A stretch of DNA of 64,000 nucleotides, taken from the NCBI GenBank assembly GCA_022113835.1, contig JAILWY010000023.1, positions 10,974,001 through 11,038,000 of the forward strand. Direction: 5' to 3'. Origin of the DNA: Atopsyche davidsoni (taxonomy: Eukaryota > Arthropoda > Insecta > Trichoptera > Hydrobiosidae). Under the pieces are notes generated by a model. The model was not told the DNA's origin. It did not search any database and worked only from the letters and a program-made list of their open reading frames with translations. Position numbers and translations under genes: made by a program. This document shows, piece after piece, positions 48,301 to 59,640 of the stretch (its first letter is position 1; every line of letters starts with the position of its first letter).

Positions 48301-51300
48301 TTAAGCTAAGCGGTATTCGTAAAAACGGTGCGTAATAAATTTTTGTTTGTTTTATTTTTTCATTGTCAACTGTGATTAGATTGACAGAAAAAATATGATA
48401 ACTGTGAGTGATTTATACTTTTATCTTGATTTATTTACAAAAAAGGACGGTCGTTAAAATCTACTTTAGAAATGAGTAACTATTTCTGATACAGCTGTAA
48501 TGACGTGTCCATAAGTTAGAACTGCCACAAAGCTGAACCGAGTCATATATTTGGGCAGTAAAAAATAGCCAAGGGAGGTCGGACCGAGGCGGACTCGGCC
48601 GGACTTGCCGCGGAGGCTCTCGCATAAATACTGTACCTACAGTGAATGTAAAAGCGACTTTTTAACTTGGCTTAAACGCATCTCGCCCACGAAGCTTTGC
48701 ATGAATAAAAGATGTGTTCTTTATGAATTTTTGCTGCTTCAGAGGACGTAAAATGCTTGGCTGAGTTGACTCTTCCCAGAGGTACATGCGCCGCACACAC
48801 TCCGACAGGAACGCCGAGGTTCAGCCGCTCCAGTCGAGTACTGACATCGTTTGGGATAGATTCTATTAACAAAAATGCAACGTTCGATTTAACATTCTTT
48901 AAATTTAAACACACTATTTCTTAAAACAAAAATAAAATCATTTTATATTAGAGTGTTAAATGCTTAAAAATTTTCAGCGGTTGTTTAAGTCCGATTTTAT
49001 TTTCGTCAGCAGTTTGTTGAGTAAGTTTTTTTAATGACATCTGTTTTAATTTATTTATAATAAAGAGAAAATAAATTTAACTGTGATAAAAAAGCGCATT
49101 AATCTCGGTCATTTCCAGGTAAAACAAGCAATTGTATGATATATCACTTATTTTATCGTAAAAATGTGACGGAAGTTTGATCTACCAACTCTCGAGTGGT
49201 CTGGACATCTTATCACTACACAAAAATTTGCATATTTTAATTTTTCTGAACATTTTTTAGAATGTATCAGGAGTTTTTTTTTCAAAACGGTTATAATTGT
49301 AAACTGTTGTCTATGATTTCATCGTTTATTATCTTATTTATTTCCATAAATGTGTGTTATTTGCTAACAGAGATGTAAAACTAGTTATATGTAAAGCTTG
49401 ATTGAAAGTTTCTTATGGTTTTAAAATTGGCCTGTGTTGTGCAGGGCAAGGGCTTCCAAAGTACCTGCAAGAGACTAACTTGTCCCCCTTTGCAAGTTTT
49501 CATAGAATAAGTTCTGTATAACTTCTGGCTTGGCTTTAAAAAGTTGGCGGAGCGCTTGCAGAAGTTGTGTTTTGATTATCAATCTGAAAGATAGCTAGTT
49601 ATTAATGCGGTGGGGGAGTAAATTACCACTCTTAACATTAATGAGGCATTAAAAAATAACAAAGAAATAAAAAAAAGAACATTCTTTATAAATATTACGA
49701 AAAAATTATTGAATTAAAGTAAAGTGTTTACAATTTAAATTATCAATTCCTTTTAGATTAAGATTAGCATCGTATAAGACCTAAGACTATAACTTAACTA
49801 ACTTAATCTGCGTGACAACATGTGTTTTAAATTATAAAACAGAATAAAAAGATCAATCCAAGCATGTAAACAATTAAATTTATTAGAATACTGTGAAAAT
49901 CATTAGATCAAGATATTGCCTTCGGGCTATGAATTTAAAAATGCATTATTTTATCAATCAGCAATCCCTTTAATGATAAAGCAATCTATATTTTTTGTCA
50001 TTTACAACTGGTTGAGTAGTATATATTTTTGCTTTTGCTATTATTTTAAAACTTGAAGCTTGTTTTAAAATATATTTACTCTTAAAATAAGAAGGGTTTA
50101 GTTTCAATTGGTGAAATTGATTCAGAAAACTCTTAAGAGTCTTAAGCTGAAATAAAAAAATAATTACAAGCAAATACGCTTGAGATCTTTAAAAAAAACC
50201 TGTCTGAAAATATAAGATCATTGAATGATAATCTTTAATAAAGTATAATATAATTGAAATATATTTTTTTTGTGCGTTGATTTAAAATATCTAGATATTT
50301 CTTAAACTATGTCGTTCAACAATTTACACAGAAAAAAACTAGGAACTATTTTAATTATGTAATGTACACTAATTTAAACCAGTATTATTTTTCAAAAAAC
50401 GATTAATTAACAGTATGAGTCATTTGACGTAGTGTATAAATAACAATATTAAATGAAATTATAAAAAAACAGCATTCGAAATGAAAGATATAATTAAATT
50501 AAACTTCATTATGCAATCAAAAGAATCGCAATAATCAGAGTCTGAAGAATATACACACAGAAGTGTCCCCCAGGGGTAGTTCTCCCGACCGGCTCTCCCT
50601 CGCCATGCAACCCTGTAATAATAAATATGACCCATGAATATTCATGATTTCATATTCTCGCTTATCTGTATGAGTGGCCCGAGTTTATCAGAAAAGTCAA
50701 AAAGGGCCGTGGTGTAAAATTTAATCCAGAGATTCGATTAAATGATTATCCCAGCTTCGATCTGCAGGGTTCGATTTGAAGTTTTGATTTTCTGATGAAA
50801 TATTAAAATTCAGGTAATTGTGCTCACACTCCCATATTCGTTTATTTTATTTTACTTTTAGTATGATATATTGTTTTTTTGCAACTATCTATATAACACC
50901 ACAGTATTATATTAACAATGTATTTATGTTAAATATATAAGAATGGTATTTTTTTGATGTAAGTTGATAAAAAAATATATGGCAGAACAATCGCTTTGAT
51001 GAATCAATTCAGGACTGTCTAATAATAAAAGTAAATTTTTGCATTGAATACACGAACTGATTCCCTCTTTTCAACACGTAATGCTATCGACGATACACCT
51101 CCCTTATCCGATCAATTGATTTACCTCGCATGCATACGCTCTCTCCGTTCGTACAAACGTAGACAGAGTTACCAAATATTTAGGTTACACGTTCCAATAT
51201 AATCCGAACGTCTTCACTTCTATGAAATAGCCTTCGTCCCTGCACTCGGTGAGTATTGGTGGGAGGAGACCAGACTGCCGTGAAGTTCGTGCGGAAACGA

Positions 51301-54300
51301 GAGCAGTTTCAAATAGGAAGCGGAAGTGGGATGGTTGCCAGCAATTTAGGTGGAAATAGACTAGACTACACGAATTTCGAAGATCTTGCATTGGGTGTTT
51401 GCAGGGTAGCTATAGTTACGACTTTGCATTCAGATCGGCCCCGCTATTAATCTGTGAAATAAATCAATTTGCATAATGATATCCATTAAGAACTGGACGA
51501 TCGCTATCTCTTCAATATAACCCTACTTAAACTGGTGTTAAGAAGATTAATCTTGAATTTGGTTAATTGTTTCATTACGATGGTAAACTTTACGTAGAAG
51601 ACTATTGGTGTTATATACTGAACTACTACTATTATTATCGTTAAGTGACAGAAGATCCAATCACTCAGAAGAAAACAAATTAATTTGAGTTTAGTCAATC
51701 CAAAAAATTTTAATGGAAAATTGAGATTTCACTTGACTTTTACTGTAGCAATAAGCTTTTTTTAAACCTGAATTTGTGTAAGCCAAAGTACATACTCACA
51801 TTTATATGGAATATTTCTATCTCAAAATAATTTAATGTTGGCATTTTGTAAATCTCAAGCTTTTGGAGAATTATTTAGCAAAAAAAGGGCCAGTTTTCAG
51901 GTAAACCTTAATTTTTCATGTATTTATTATACATATGATGTTTCTTTTTACTATACGATTATTTTTAAAAAATCTAGTTCGAGAGCTGTGTTTCTGTATT
52001 ATCATACTTGAATACGAAACTTGAGGATTACTCAATTTATGTGTGAATAAAAATAAATGTTTTCCCTTTATTCCAAGCTTCGATATAAAGAGCAACTGTA
52101 AAATAGTCTCAATACAATTTGATATAATAAAAATAAAAATGGATGTGATGACAAACATGTAAGAAAAGATATCGATCAAAAGGAGAGTTTTTCCCACTTT
52201 GACAAATTCCCCCAAATATCTGCAAAGTGTTTTCACAGAATTCTCAGCGCTGCAACGTGTTCCTTTATTTTTTTCTATCTTATGTTTTTCGATAATTTTC
52301 AATTCGCTGTCGCACAGTTGACATTGTTTTTTATGAAAAAGTTTTAGATTTATGAGGGGAAGACTGGTCCACTTAAAATATCTTACTAGTCGTTCTCTCA
52401 AGCAACTTTTTAATTAAAGCAAAACTTACAACAGAAGAACAAGAAGACTAATCAATATTTCAGTAACTTTAACTTGAAGTTATAAAGTAGAATTTTAAAA
52501 TCACGTATTAAACATTACACCTTGACTTATATACGTATGAAATGTTGGTTTTATGGCTATTTTCTGGCCTATATATTTAATGTGCTTAATCCAAAAACTA
52601 TACTTTGACAATAAATTTTATTGGTATAATCGTGAGTTTGATAAGGTAAGCCCGTAAAACTCAAGTAGCTGAGGACTTAATCAAGATATTGAAAGTCACA
52701 AAAACTTATATAACGCTCTATGAAGAAGCGTAAGGTGAGCTTTGCTATAATTGTAGTCTAAGTGCTATGAATTTAAATTTATTTACTGTTTCATTAATTT
52801 TGTTAAACTATCAATATTATATTTCCACATCATATTACTGAAATTAGAGTTTGATGAACCATCAACATAGTAAACAGAGCTTTTTATTTTATTCAAACAG
52901 TCATAATACGTTTTTTTTACAATGTTTATTAGGAGCACATTATGTTTTTTTTAAATATGTGTTAAAAAAATTGAAACATATAAACTCTATATCTTTTATA
53001 TGTTTGATTAAACTTAAGCTAAATTTTGTAAGATTAAAAAATCAAAGCAAGCTTCCAAATATCAGTAGAATAGAATCAAAAGGTATTTTGTACAGTTAAA
53101 ACACCTATAAAAATAATGAGCTAATAAGTTTTATATTCAAGTTTAATGAATACTGTTCCATTATCTTGCTTAAGTAATCTCATGTGTGCAGTCCACCGAG
53201 AAACCCTCTACCCTTGTAATTTTGGGCCGTTAAGCAAGCTTTTAAGAAGACGACTTGCCGGAACATCTCCTGTCCTGATAAAATACTTCTATCAGATTAT
53301 CTTTATTGCTTCTTAGACATCGCAATATATTTTCCAAGTTAATGTTTTCTCCCTTTGTCCTTTCCGATATCGAAAGTGTTTTAAAGTCCCCTTTGAGGGG
53401 AGAGTCGGTAGTAAAGGATCCATTTCTTTACCTCGCCTTCATCGCACGAATTCACCTACACATATTATTAAACGTACACGCCCGCTTGCCTCTTTTACGA
53501 GTTATTTTTATGCCATATTTATAAAAACTGAGAAAAACATATAATGATTACAGCATCATGTTTTTATATAAATTTAAATCATATAACAAAGAAATCAAAA
53601 TACTTTATAGGAAAACAGGCCTTGCAATATTTAAAAAAAATATTTGGAATGAAGTAATGGAAGAAAAAGAAATAATTAAAAATTATTTAATAGGCATTTG
53701 AAAAATTATGAAAGAAAGCATGCTACAAAAGCCAAGTATTTTTTCCATATAACATATGGTTGTAGTTTGACTGACGCGTTGTATGGCAGTACCTGAAATG
53801 TACGCTAGTACGAAGCCACATGCGGCTGAACAGGATTTCAATAACTCTAGAGGGATTTTTGCATATCACTGAAGTAGAGAGAGAGAGGTTGGGTCACGAT
53901 CTGTCTTTCCAAATATACAAAGAAATTTCTCGTCATGTGTTCCGTGCAAAAGGAAAATTTTCACATCGGAATTTAATAATCATCAATCGCCTAAAGCAGG
54001 TTCTAAAATATGAAGACATAAATGTGACGTGAAAGTAAAAAGATATTTCAGTTAAAATAATTTGTAGTTTTTTTTATAAGCTCTTTTATAAAATTTAAAA
54101 AATAATTAGACGTGAGAGGCTAATTCACGATAGAAATAGTAAACTAGCTGTTTGATATATAGCACGGATAATACTACTTGTTGTTTCTCTGATTATCTAC
54201 ATGTGATAATCATGAAACTTCACAACAACAAAAAAACAAGCGCTATGTTTATCTAGCCCCAAAATAGTGGATATTTAAATCCGCGTGAAATAACGAAACA

Positions 54301-55108
54301 ACTTTTAATCTTGCTAAGCATAAAAAAGCGCTTTTTTTGCAAGATATTAATTTTAATATGTTCATTTTCTTGTTTTGGATATTTCGTGTTTATCACATAA
54401 AATTTATCAGGAACCACTTTTTCCTTTCGGTTTGATACCAATTAAATGTTGGATATATACTCATTTCATCTACAAATTGCTGAAAGTCAGCGGATGGATG
54501 GATAGTATTCGATTGCTTAAACTATGATACTTGGCATTTCTACATATTATCCATCAGTGTCAAAATAGATAACGTTTATTTACGCGAAGCTGAAGAATTG
54601 TATGTTTTATTACTTTTCACACCTCTTTGAACCAATAAACCCACATTCTAGAAACCGAACAAAAACACAATATAATCCGTCAAAAAATATTATTTTAAAT
54701 CCCATCACAAAATCAACAGCCAGTTGGTTTGATATTTAGTTAAAAATGAGAAAGTCTGTTGGCTTATGCCGAAATTACTTTTTTTCAAATTATGAAAAAT
54801 TTAAATCACGTAGAAAAGTTTCAACAGGTACAGGGGCGGCACATCACCCACAGCCGCAGTGATCAGTCTCCATTATGACGCCTCGGCCGGGATGTGTGTG
54901 CGTCCGCGCGCTCCATTAAATATCGCCGGTGACATTCCTTGGCCGCATTCCGGCCCACAAAGGAAGAATGGCTCCTCGGCTGCGCGAAAGCACGACTCGG
55001 TATGGAATATTATATTAGGGGTCCTCTAAATTTTCTCAGAGGTAAATAAGATTTTATAATATTTTCTCAAAGCAGGGATATCGAAGGGTTTATTGACTAC
55101 GAAAAGAT
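45316..55108. other. Long intergenic stretch without recognised genes
   Basis: No coding exon or transposon was recognised in about 9.8 kb. GC-rich islands lie at about 48540-48640 (with GGAGGCTC and CATAAATAC), 50570-50720 and 54830-55010. A 161-codon minus-strand open frame at 51916-52401 encodes hydrophobic, Ile/Lys-rich sequence without a family signature, and I treat it as chance or a decayed relic. The remainder is AT-rich. Confidence 0.4.
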
Positions 55109-55204
55109 AAATTTCTTAATACGTTGTATATGTTCATTACAAATATTTTGTGATGGGGAAGAGGTTAGTATATTTGTGGTAAATATTGATTGAATGAAAA
55201 TATG

Positions 55205-55417
55205 GGTACTTGTTTTTTATCCGACCACCAAAAAACATGTACCTAACCTTTTTTTTTTTAACCTAACCTAACCTCACCCAACGAATCGAGTGGTCATGGA
55301 AATCTGCAATGAACGAAATAAACGCCACAACGGGACTCATCGTCATGTGATAGATTCTTATCTCTGCGAGTAGATGTACATTAAAAAAATTTGGTGGTCG
55401 GATAAAAAACAAGTACC
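55205..55417. mobile_element. 213-bp MITE with 28-bp inverted repeats and 8-bp target duplication
   Basis: The termini begin GGTACTTGTTTTTTATCCGA and match over 28 bp in inverted orientation. The 8-bp direct repeat AAAATATG lies exactly outside both ends (55197-55204 and 55418-55425). Eight-base duplications are typical of hAT and P superfamilies. The interior has no coding capacity and contains three CCTAA telomere-like units near 55255-55275. The element sits at the junction between flank and Penelope fragment, so it inserted after it. Confidence 0.88.
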
Positions 55418-55483
55418 AAAATATGTAATGATAAAAAGTAACTTTGTATTTTTGTCTTCACTTTGAGTTTATTAGAATTATTT

Positions 55484-55527
55484 GCATAACTAGTTTCGAC
55501 ACTAAACACCGGCTCATCATCAGATGC
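55484..55527 (-). ncRNA. Hammerhead-like motif in Penelope 3' end, stem II decayed
   Basis: On the minus strand the order is GCAT (55527-55524), CTGATGA (55523-55517), an extra T, a stem II region that no longer pairs well (GAGCC against GTGTC), GAA, ACTAGT, a U at the cleavage position and ATGC. Core and stems I and III match the 19.9-kb copy. The unpaired stem II suggests loss of activity. Confidence 0.55.
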
Positions 55528-55739
55528 ATGACTAAACTAGGAAAATATAGAAATAACATATGCTTAAATACAACTAACAGGATACTGGTAACAATAAAAA
55601 ATTAGATGAGGGTTATACAATTAGTTAAAATTAGATGAGAGCTATACAATTAGTTAAGTTTATGGACAAAAAAGTTTTTTGTGTTTATCATTTAAATAAT
55701 AATAATAATAAAATAGTAATAATAATAGAAGTAAATAAA

Positions 55740-55917
55740 TTATAGTGGAAACATGTTTAATAAAGGTAATGAGGATGGGAAAACAATATTATTAATTAAT
55801 GTGTTATCATTTAAGTTAGATTGTTTACGAATCTCCAATATTTCTAGATTATTAAGTGTTATACCTCTCTGTGTGCATCTATGTAAAATGTCAAAACCAT
55901 CACTATGTGTATGGTCT
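55740..55917 (-). pseudogene. Penelope-like polyprotein C-terminal fragment
   Basis: The minus-strand frame reads DHTHSDGFDILHRCTQRGIT, then LNNLEILEIRKQSNLNDNT, and ends PSSLPLLNMFPL at a stop at 55740-55742. The pattern of an LH-x(2)-TQRG-like motif, a leucine-rich LN-LE-LEI(Y/R)K block and a short tail matches the region after the GIY-YIG endonuclease domain in insect Penelope-like elements. An upstream stop (LEI-stop-IESDH) and loss of the rest show it is a relic. It ties the hammerhead motifs of this window to Penelope-like elements. Confidence 0.72.
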
Positions 55918-56060
55918 GATTCAATTCAAATTTCTAATTACGTTGTGTATGTTCATCTCAAATATTTTCTTATATTTATTAAATATTTTGTAATGGGGAA
56001 GAGGTTATTAACGTAGAGTAAATAATATTTATGGTAAATATTGATTGAATGAAAATATTT

Positions 56061-57538
56061 TTATGAGATGGAGTGAAAAAAATTGTTCCATCTTCTTTAT
56101 ATCAAAATATGCTTCTTTTGAACGCTTCAAAGCAATGACACGTGTTTTGAGTTCAAGGCAATATAACTTCAGAAAATAAGGCGTATTTTATAATACTTTG
56201 ACAAAATAACTATTTTTTAAAATTTTATTATGCAATGAACTAGTGCTAATACAAATTGTTTATTTCATCTTTCATAAAATAACCATTTGTAGAGTCAACT
56301 CCCATCAAACCAACACGCTGATCCTATCAGCTAAAATTACCGACATTTCCCAGAAAAAATGACAATATTCATTTTAGAATCCCATAAAGTCCGCATAATA
56401 CTTTTAACATTTTATGAGTGCGCGGCTCAGTGCAGTGGCGGCGCGGCTCATAAATACGCCGGGCCTTCGGAAATAATTTCGCCCCGCGAGAATACAACAA
56501 TGAGCCGCGCCGCAACAAAGGTGGATCGGAAAACCGAGCGGACAATGAGTGGACTTATGCACGGTCGGGGTTATTATTTCACCGAATATGAACCGTTATA
56601 ATTTGAACTCGCCGAGTATGGATGTGCGTTAAACGACTCGATTTGGGGTAGTATTTTATAATAAAACGAGATATTCAAAGCGTGAACTTGTTCATTGACT
56701 AATTCCCAGTGGAAATTGATCAATAAATTAATGCTATATATTTGAATATATTCAATGCTAAAACTTGTATTTATTCATAATACATGGTATATATAATTGT
56801 TAAAAATTGTTCAAGCTCACAGTTACAATTTATTATTAATGGCATGCGGTGTATTCAAAATCTCGCTGATACAGTTATACTCATTAACTACGCACTGAAT
56901 TTCCAAATGTGTCTTCAAAATATTAACTTTGACTGCAAAATAGTGTACACAAATATGTACATATTTATATTTAATTTATATTCAAATATTGTTAGTGCAA
57001 GCACAGGTGTATTGGCAATATGTTTTACGTCCATTTATATGCTTGGTGGATATTGTTAAATTTTATGGTCGATGTCTATTTTTTTGCACACCGATGTAGC
57101 TAGGTATATATTTTTTTATAACAGGCGATTTTACCAACAGCATATGTCTGTTAACATTAAGCAGAGTTAGTTCATTTTATACTCATTAATTAAAAACTGA
57201 AATTTATCAGTTTAAATTAAGTGTACTAAACGAAGAACCATGAACACTTCCACTTCGGCTTGAAATTTACATCAAAATAAAATATGAACCAACATGTAAA
57301 GCTTTTTTTTTAGTACCATGTGTCTTATTCTTAGTAAGCGAGGCATATTTATTGTTTAAAAACGCAAAATATATATCAATTTTTTTTAAATTATTGTATT
57401 TGGTTGAATTTTGATCAATTTTTTTACAGAATCAATATGAGTAATTTAAATCAAATTAAAAAAATAATAATCAGTGCACAAGTGCTTTGGATTATTTAAG
57501 TGAAATAGATAACTTAGTCAATAATGTTATCGCTTTCC
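56061..57538. other. Intergenic stretch with one GC-rich island
   Basis: A CpG-rich island at about 56410-56640 contains CATAAATAC inside GC-rich DNA. The rest is AT-rich with no recognised gene. Confidence 0.4.
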
Positions 57539-58023
57539 CAATAGGCATGACGACAGTATCAAAGAATCAAAGAAATAATTATTTTAAGGGAAAATACATA
57601 TTAAAAGGATTTAAAAAACTGATTTAGTTTTATTTAAAAATCTAAGATTAATAAGATTTTCAACAAATTAAAAGGTTAAAATACTGCAATCGGCCATTTT
57701 GACTGAAACACCAATCACAGCGCATGACGTCATACTGACGTCAACAACTCTATGGTATTCAAATTGGTCTATGGTCTTCAATGCAAACACAATGGCACGC
57801 CGGTTGACAATATAGTTAATGACGTCAGAGCGTCTAAAAAATGCTGCGATGACGTCACGCCTCGCGATGTCGCGTTTTCGCGCACTTTTGAAAAAATATT
57901 ATAAAAATGGCTTTAAACATCGTTAAACTCTAGTTTTTTACCGAAATAAAGTTTTTTTCGTAAATAGTAAATGTGTACCCCCATTATGGAAGAGGATTTG
58001 AAAATCTTTCGTCATGCCTATTG
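57539..58023. mobile_element. MITE-like element carrying four CRE palindromes
   Basis: A 15-bp inverted repeat CAATAGGCATGACGA lies at 57539-57553 and 58009-58023. Between them, a CpG-containing core holds four perfect TGACGTCA sites (57725, 57736, 57820, 57850), a CCAATCA box and GGCCATTTTG. A clear target duplication was not found, so the mobile-element call rests on the terminal repeats and the 485-bp size. Confidence 0.55.
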
Positions 58024-59340
58024 AAGGCACAGTGAGTGGCCATATGTAGTCACTTACTCCGTTACAAACCATTAAATTTTAACAGTAGTTTAATGGGTAT
58101 ATAAAGAAGTCTGGTGGATACTTGGTATATTCAGGAACATCACACCGCTTTCCGTGAAACTTTAGCTCAAAATGCTTTTATCGTGAATAAATTAAGCCAA
58201 AGTTAACCGTTCGGGAGTCAGTTCGCTGACGTGATGGGGATAATCGCGGTGACCAGGTGGCGGAGCAGGTAGCACAGAGCTCACAGTTGGAGAAAAATGA
58301 TAAATAGAATACTTAAAATTGTCAAATTCTGAAGAAGTCTTCAGGATTTACAATAGTTTTTAATATTTTAATAATTTTAAAATTCGCTTTGACTTTTTTG
58401 GGTTTGAATATTTATTTGTGGTATTAAAAATATCGAATAACTTTAGGTATCTTAAATAGCTCTTACAATTAAAATGCTGATCTCAAGGCAACGTCTCAGT
58501 ATCAAAGTCATTTTTATAATATAGCTATTTTTAATATAAATAAATTTAGTAAAAATGTCAACGTCAAAAATCGGTAGACTTTATTTAAAAATACCTCCCA
58601 CTGATTGAGCAGTTACTTTTAACAAAAAATTACCAATTTAATAAACTCCAAGGGTGCGAGCATCTACAGCATAAATAATTTCAGGTAGATGTCAGTAAAT
58701 TACTCTTTTGTGGTAAAACAGGAAGCCGCGGGCTAGCGAGAAAATTTGAAGCAAAGTCGTTTCAGGAAATGCATTCAAAAAATCAGTAGAAGAGGTCTTT
58801 TACTAGTTCAAGTGTAGTTTTATTTTCATGGTTTGAGTTAAAATACTGGCATGTTAAATATTTGAATAGTTACATGAGTTTGGAGTTCCGCGCAGTCTGT
58901 AGAAGGGTGGTCGCCCCAGGCGAGCCCGGCCCGGCGCGATTGTTTAGCGGGGCTCCCTATGTTTATCCCGCGGCGCCCCCGAGACGGCGGTAATTCCCTG
59001 GGCGCGCGGGCCACCATCGCCCCGATCGGGCGTGTGACGAGACTTCCAAAGCGGCCAATTATTATGTGACTCGGGCCGAGGGCGGGCGCTGCCACTCCTG
59101 CCCCGCGCCAGATGTGGCTAATTGGGCCGGTTTAATTTGTTTATCATTACAGGTGATATACACCCTATGAATTTGGATTTATGGTAGAAAATCTTACAAT
59201 TTAGAAAGCTGGAAGTTTATATAAACAATGATGACCACTGACTACTATTGAACGTTTTATGAAAAAAAAAAAAAATTGGTTTGGGTGTTGTAATTAAGTA
59301 CGCCATTTAAAAAAATATTTTATGCAAAAATAGATAATTA
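58024..59340. promoter_or_regulatory. Intergenic DNA with a strong GC-rich island (about 58880-59150)
   Basis: The island is among the most GC-rich segments of the window and is embedded in AT-rich DNA. It contains homeodomain-type words (CCAATTATTA, GCTAATTGG, GGTAATTCC) and TTTATC words between CpG-rich blocks. An open minus-strand frame of 85 codons crosses it but has no recognisable motif and is Arg/Gly/Pro-rich, as expected from base composition. A conserved non-coding enhancer is plausible; this is inference. Confidence 0.35.
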
Positions 59341-59348
59341 TTATGTCA

Positions 59349-59636
59349 TTACTAATACGATTAGGGCACATTAGTTCACACATTCATGATTTGTGTGGGA
59401 TTTGAACCCACATCCCCTGGCTTACATGGCCGGTGTACTGACTCTTGTACTAACGAATCACATCCATTAATCGAGAATTTTTAACAATCATACTCTACAT
59501 ATGAACGAATGTGCCCAGGCCAACCAATATTTAGTGATTTGCAAGCACTGGACTATTTAAATCACGATGATATTTTTCTGAGAATTTCTTTAATTATCTT
59601 CTATGTGTGAACTAATGTGCCTAATCATATTAGTAA
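59349..59636 (-). mobile_element. tRNA-promoter SINE-like unit inside a foldback element
   Basis: On the minus strand an A box TAGTACAAGAG (59452-59442, exact match to TRGYNNARNNG) precedes a B box GGTTCAAATCC (59408-59398). The B box sits in a perfect T-arm GTGGG-loop-CCCAC. The spacing is right for RNA polymerase III. No complete tRNA cloverleaf forms, so this is a tRNA-derived SINE head rather than a tRNA gene. It lies between inverted repeats of about 34 bp (59349-59383 and 59603-59636) with tips TTACTAATA and inner ends GTTCACACAT. Confidence 0.6.
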
Positions 59637-59640
59637 CAAT

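Larger units (their letters stand above)
55426..55940 (-). mobile_element. Penelope-like element, C-terminal coding and 3' end
   Basis: Read on the minus strand, this is the end of a Penelope-like retroelement. It comprises a C-terminal coding fragment (55740-55917), about 210 bp of spacer, a hammerhead-like motif (55484-55527) and a terminal segment shared with the fragment at 19.95 kb. A tandem duplication of a roughly 28-bp unit (ATTAGATGAG and ATACAATTAGTT) lies at about 55598-55655, and an AAT-rich run lies at about 55696-55730. The reverse transcriptase core is absent. Confidence 0.78.
55109..56060. repeat. Long direct repeats flanking a Penelope-like fragment and a MITE
   Basis: A block at about 55109-55203 recurs, diverged and with an internal insertion, at about 55928-56055. 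Shared landmarks are AAATTTCT, ACGTTGT-TATGTTCAT, CAAATATTTT, ATGGGGAAGAGGTTA and GGTAAATATTGATTGAATGA. The Penelope-like fragment fills the space between the copies, so the repeats may be an unusually long target duplication or the product of a segmental duplication. Confidence 0.65.

Noticed and set aside
51916..52401. 161-codon minus-strand open frame with hydrophobic stretches
   Set aside because: It has Ile/Lys/Phe-rich composition expected of AT-rich DNA, no motif, no splice or promoter context. A decayed chemoreceptor was considered but no signature was seen.
55255..55275. Telomeric (TTAGG)n array
   Set aside because: Only about three units, internal to a MITE. A similar short run at 61.47 kb is also too short for an interstitial telomere.
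59398..59460. tRNA gene on the minus strand
   Set aside because: A and B boxes and a T-arm are present, but no acceptor stem or anticodon arm could be formed, so a SINE-like head is more likely.
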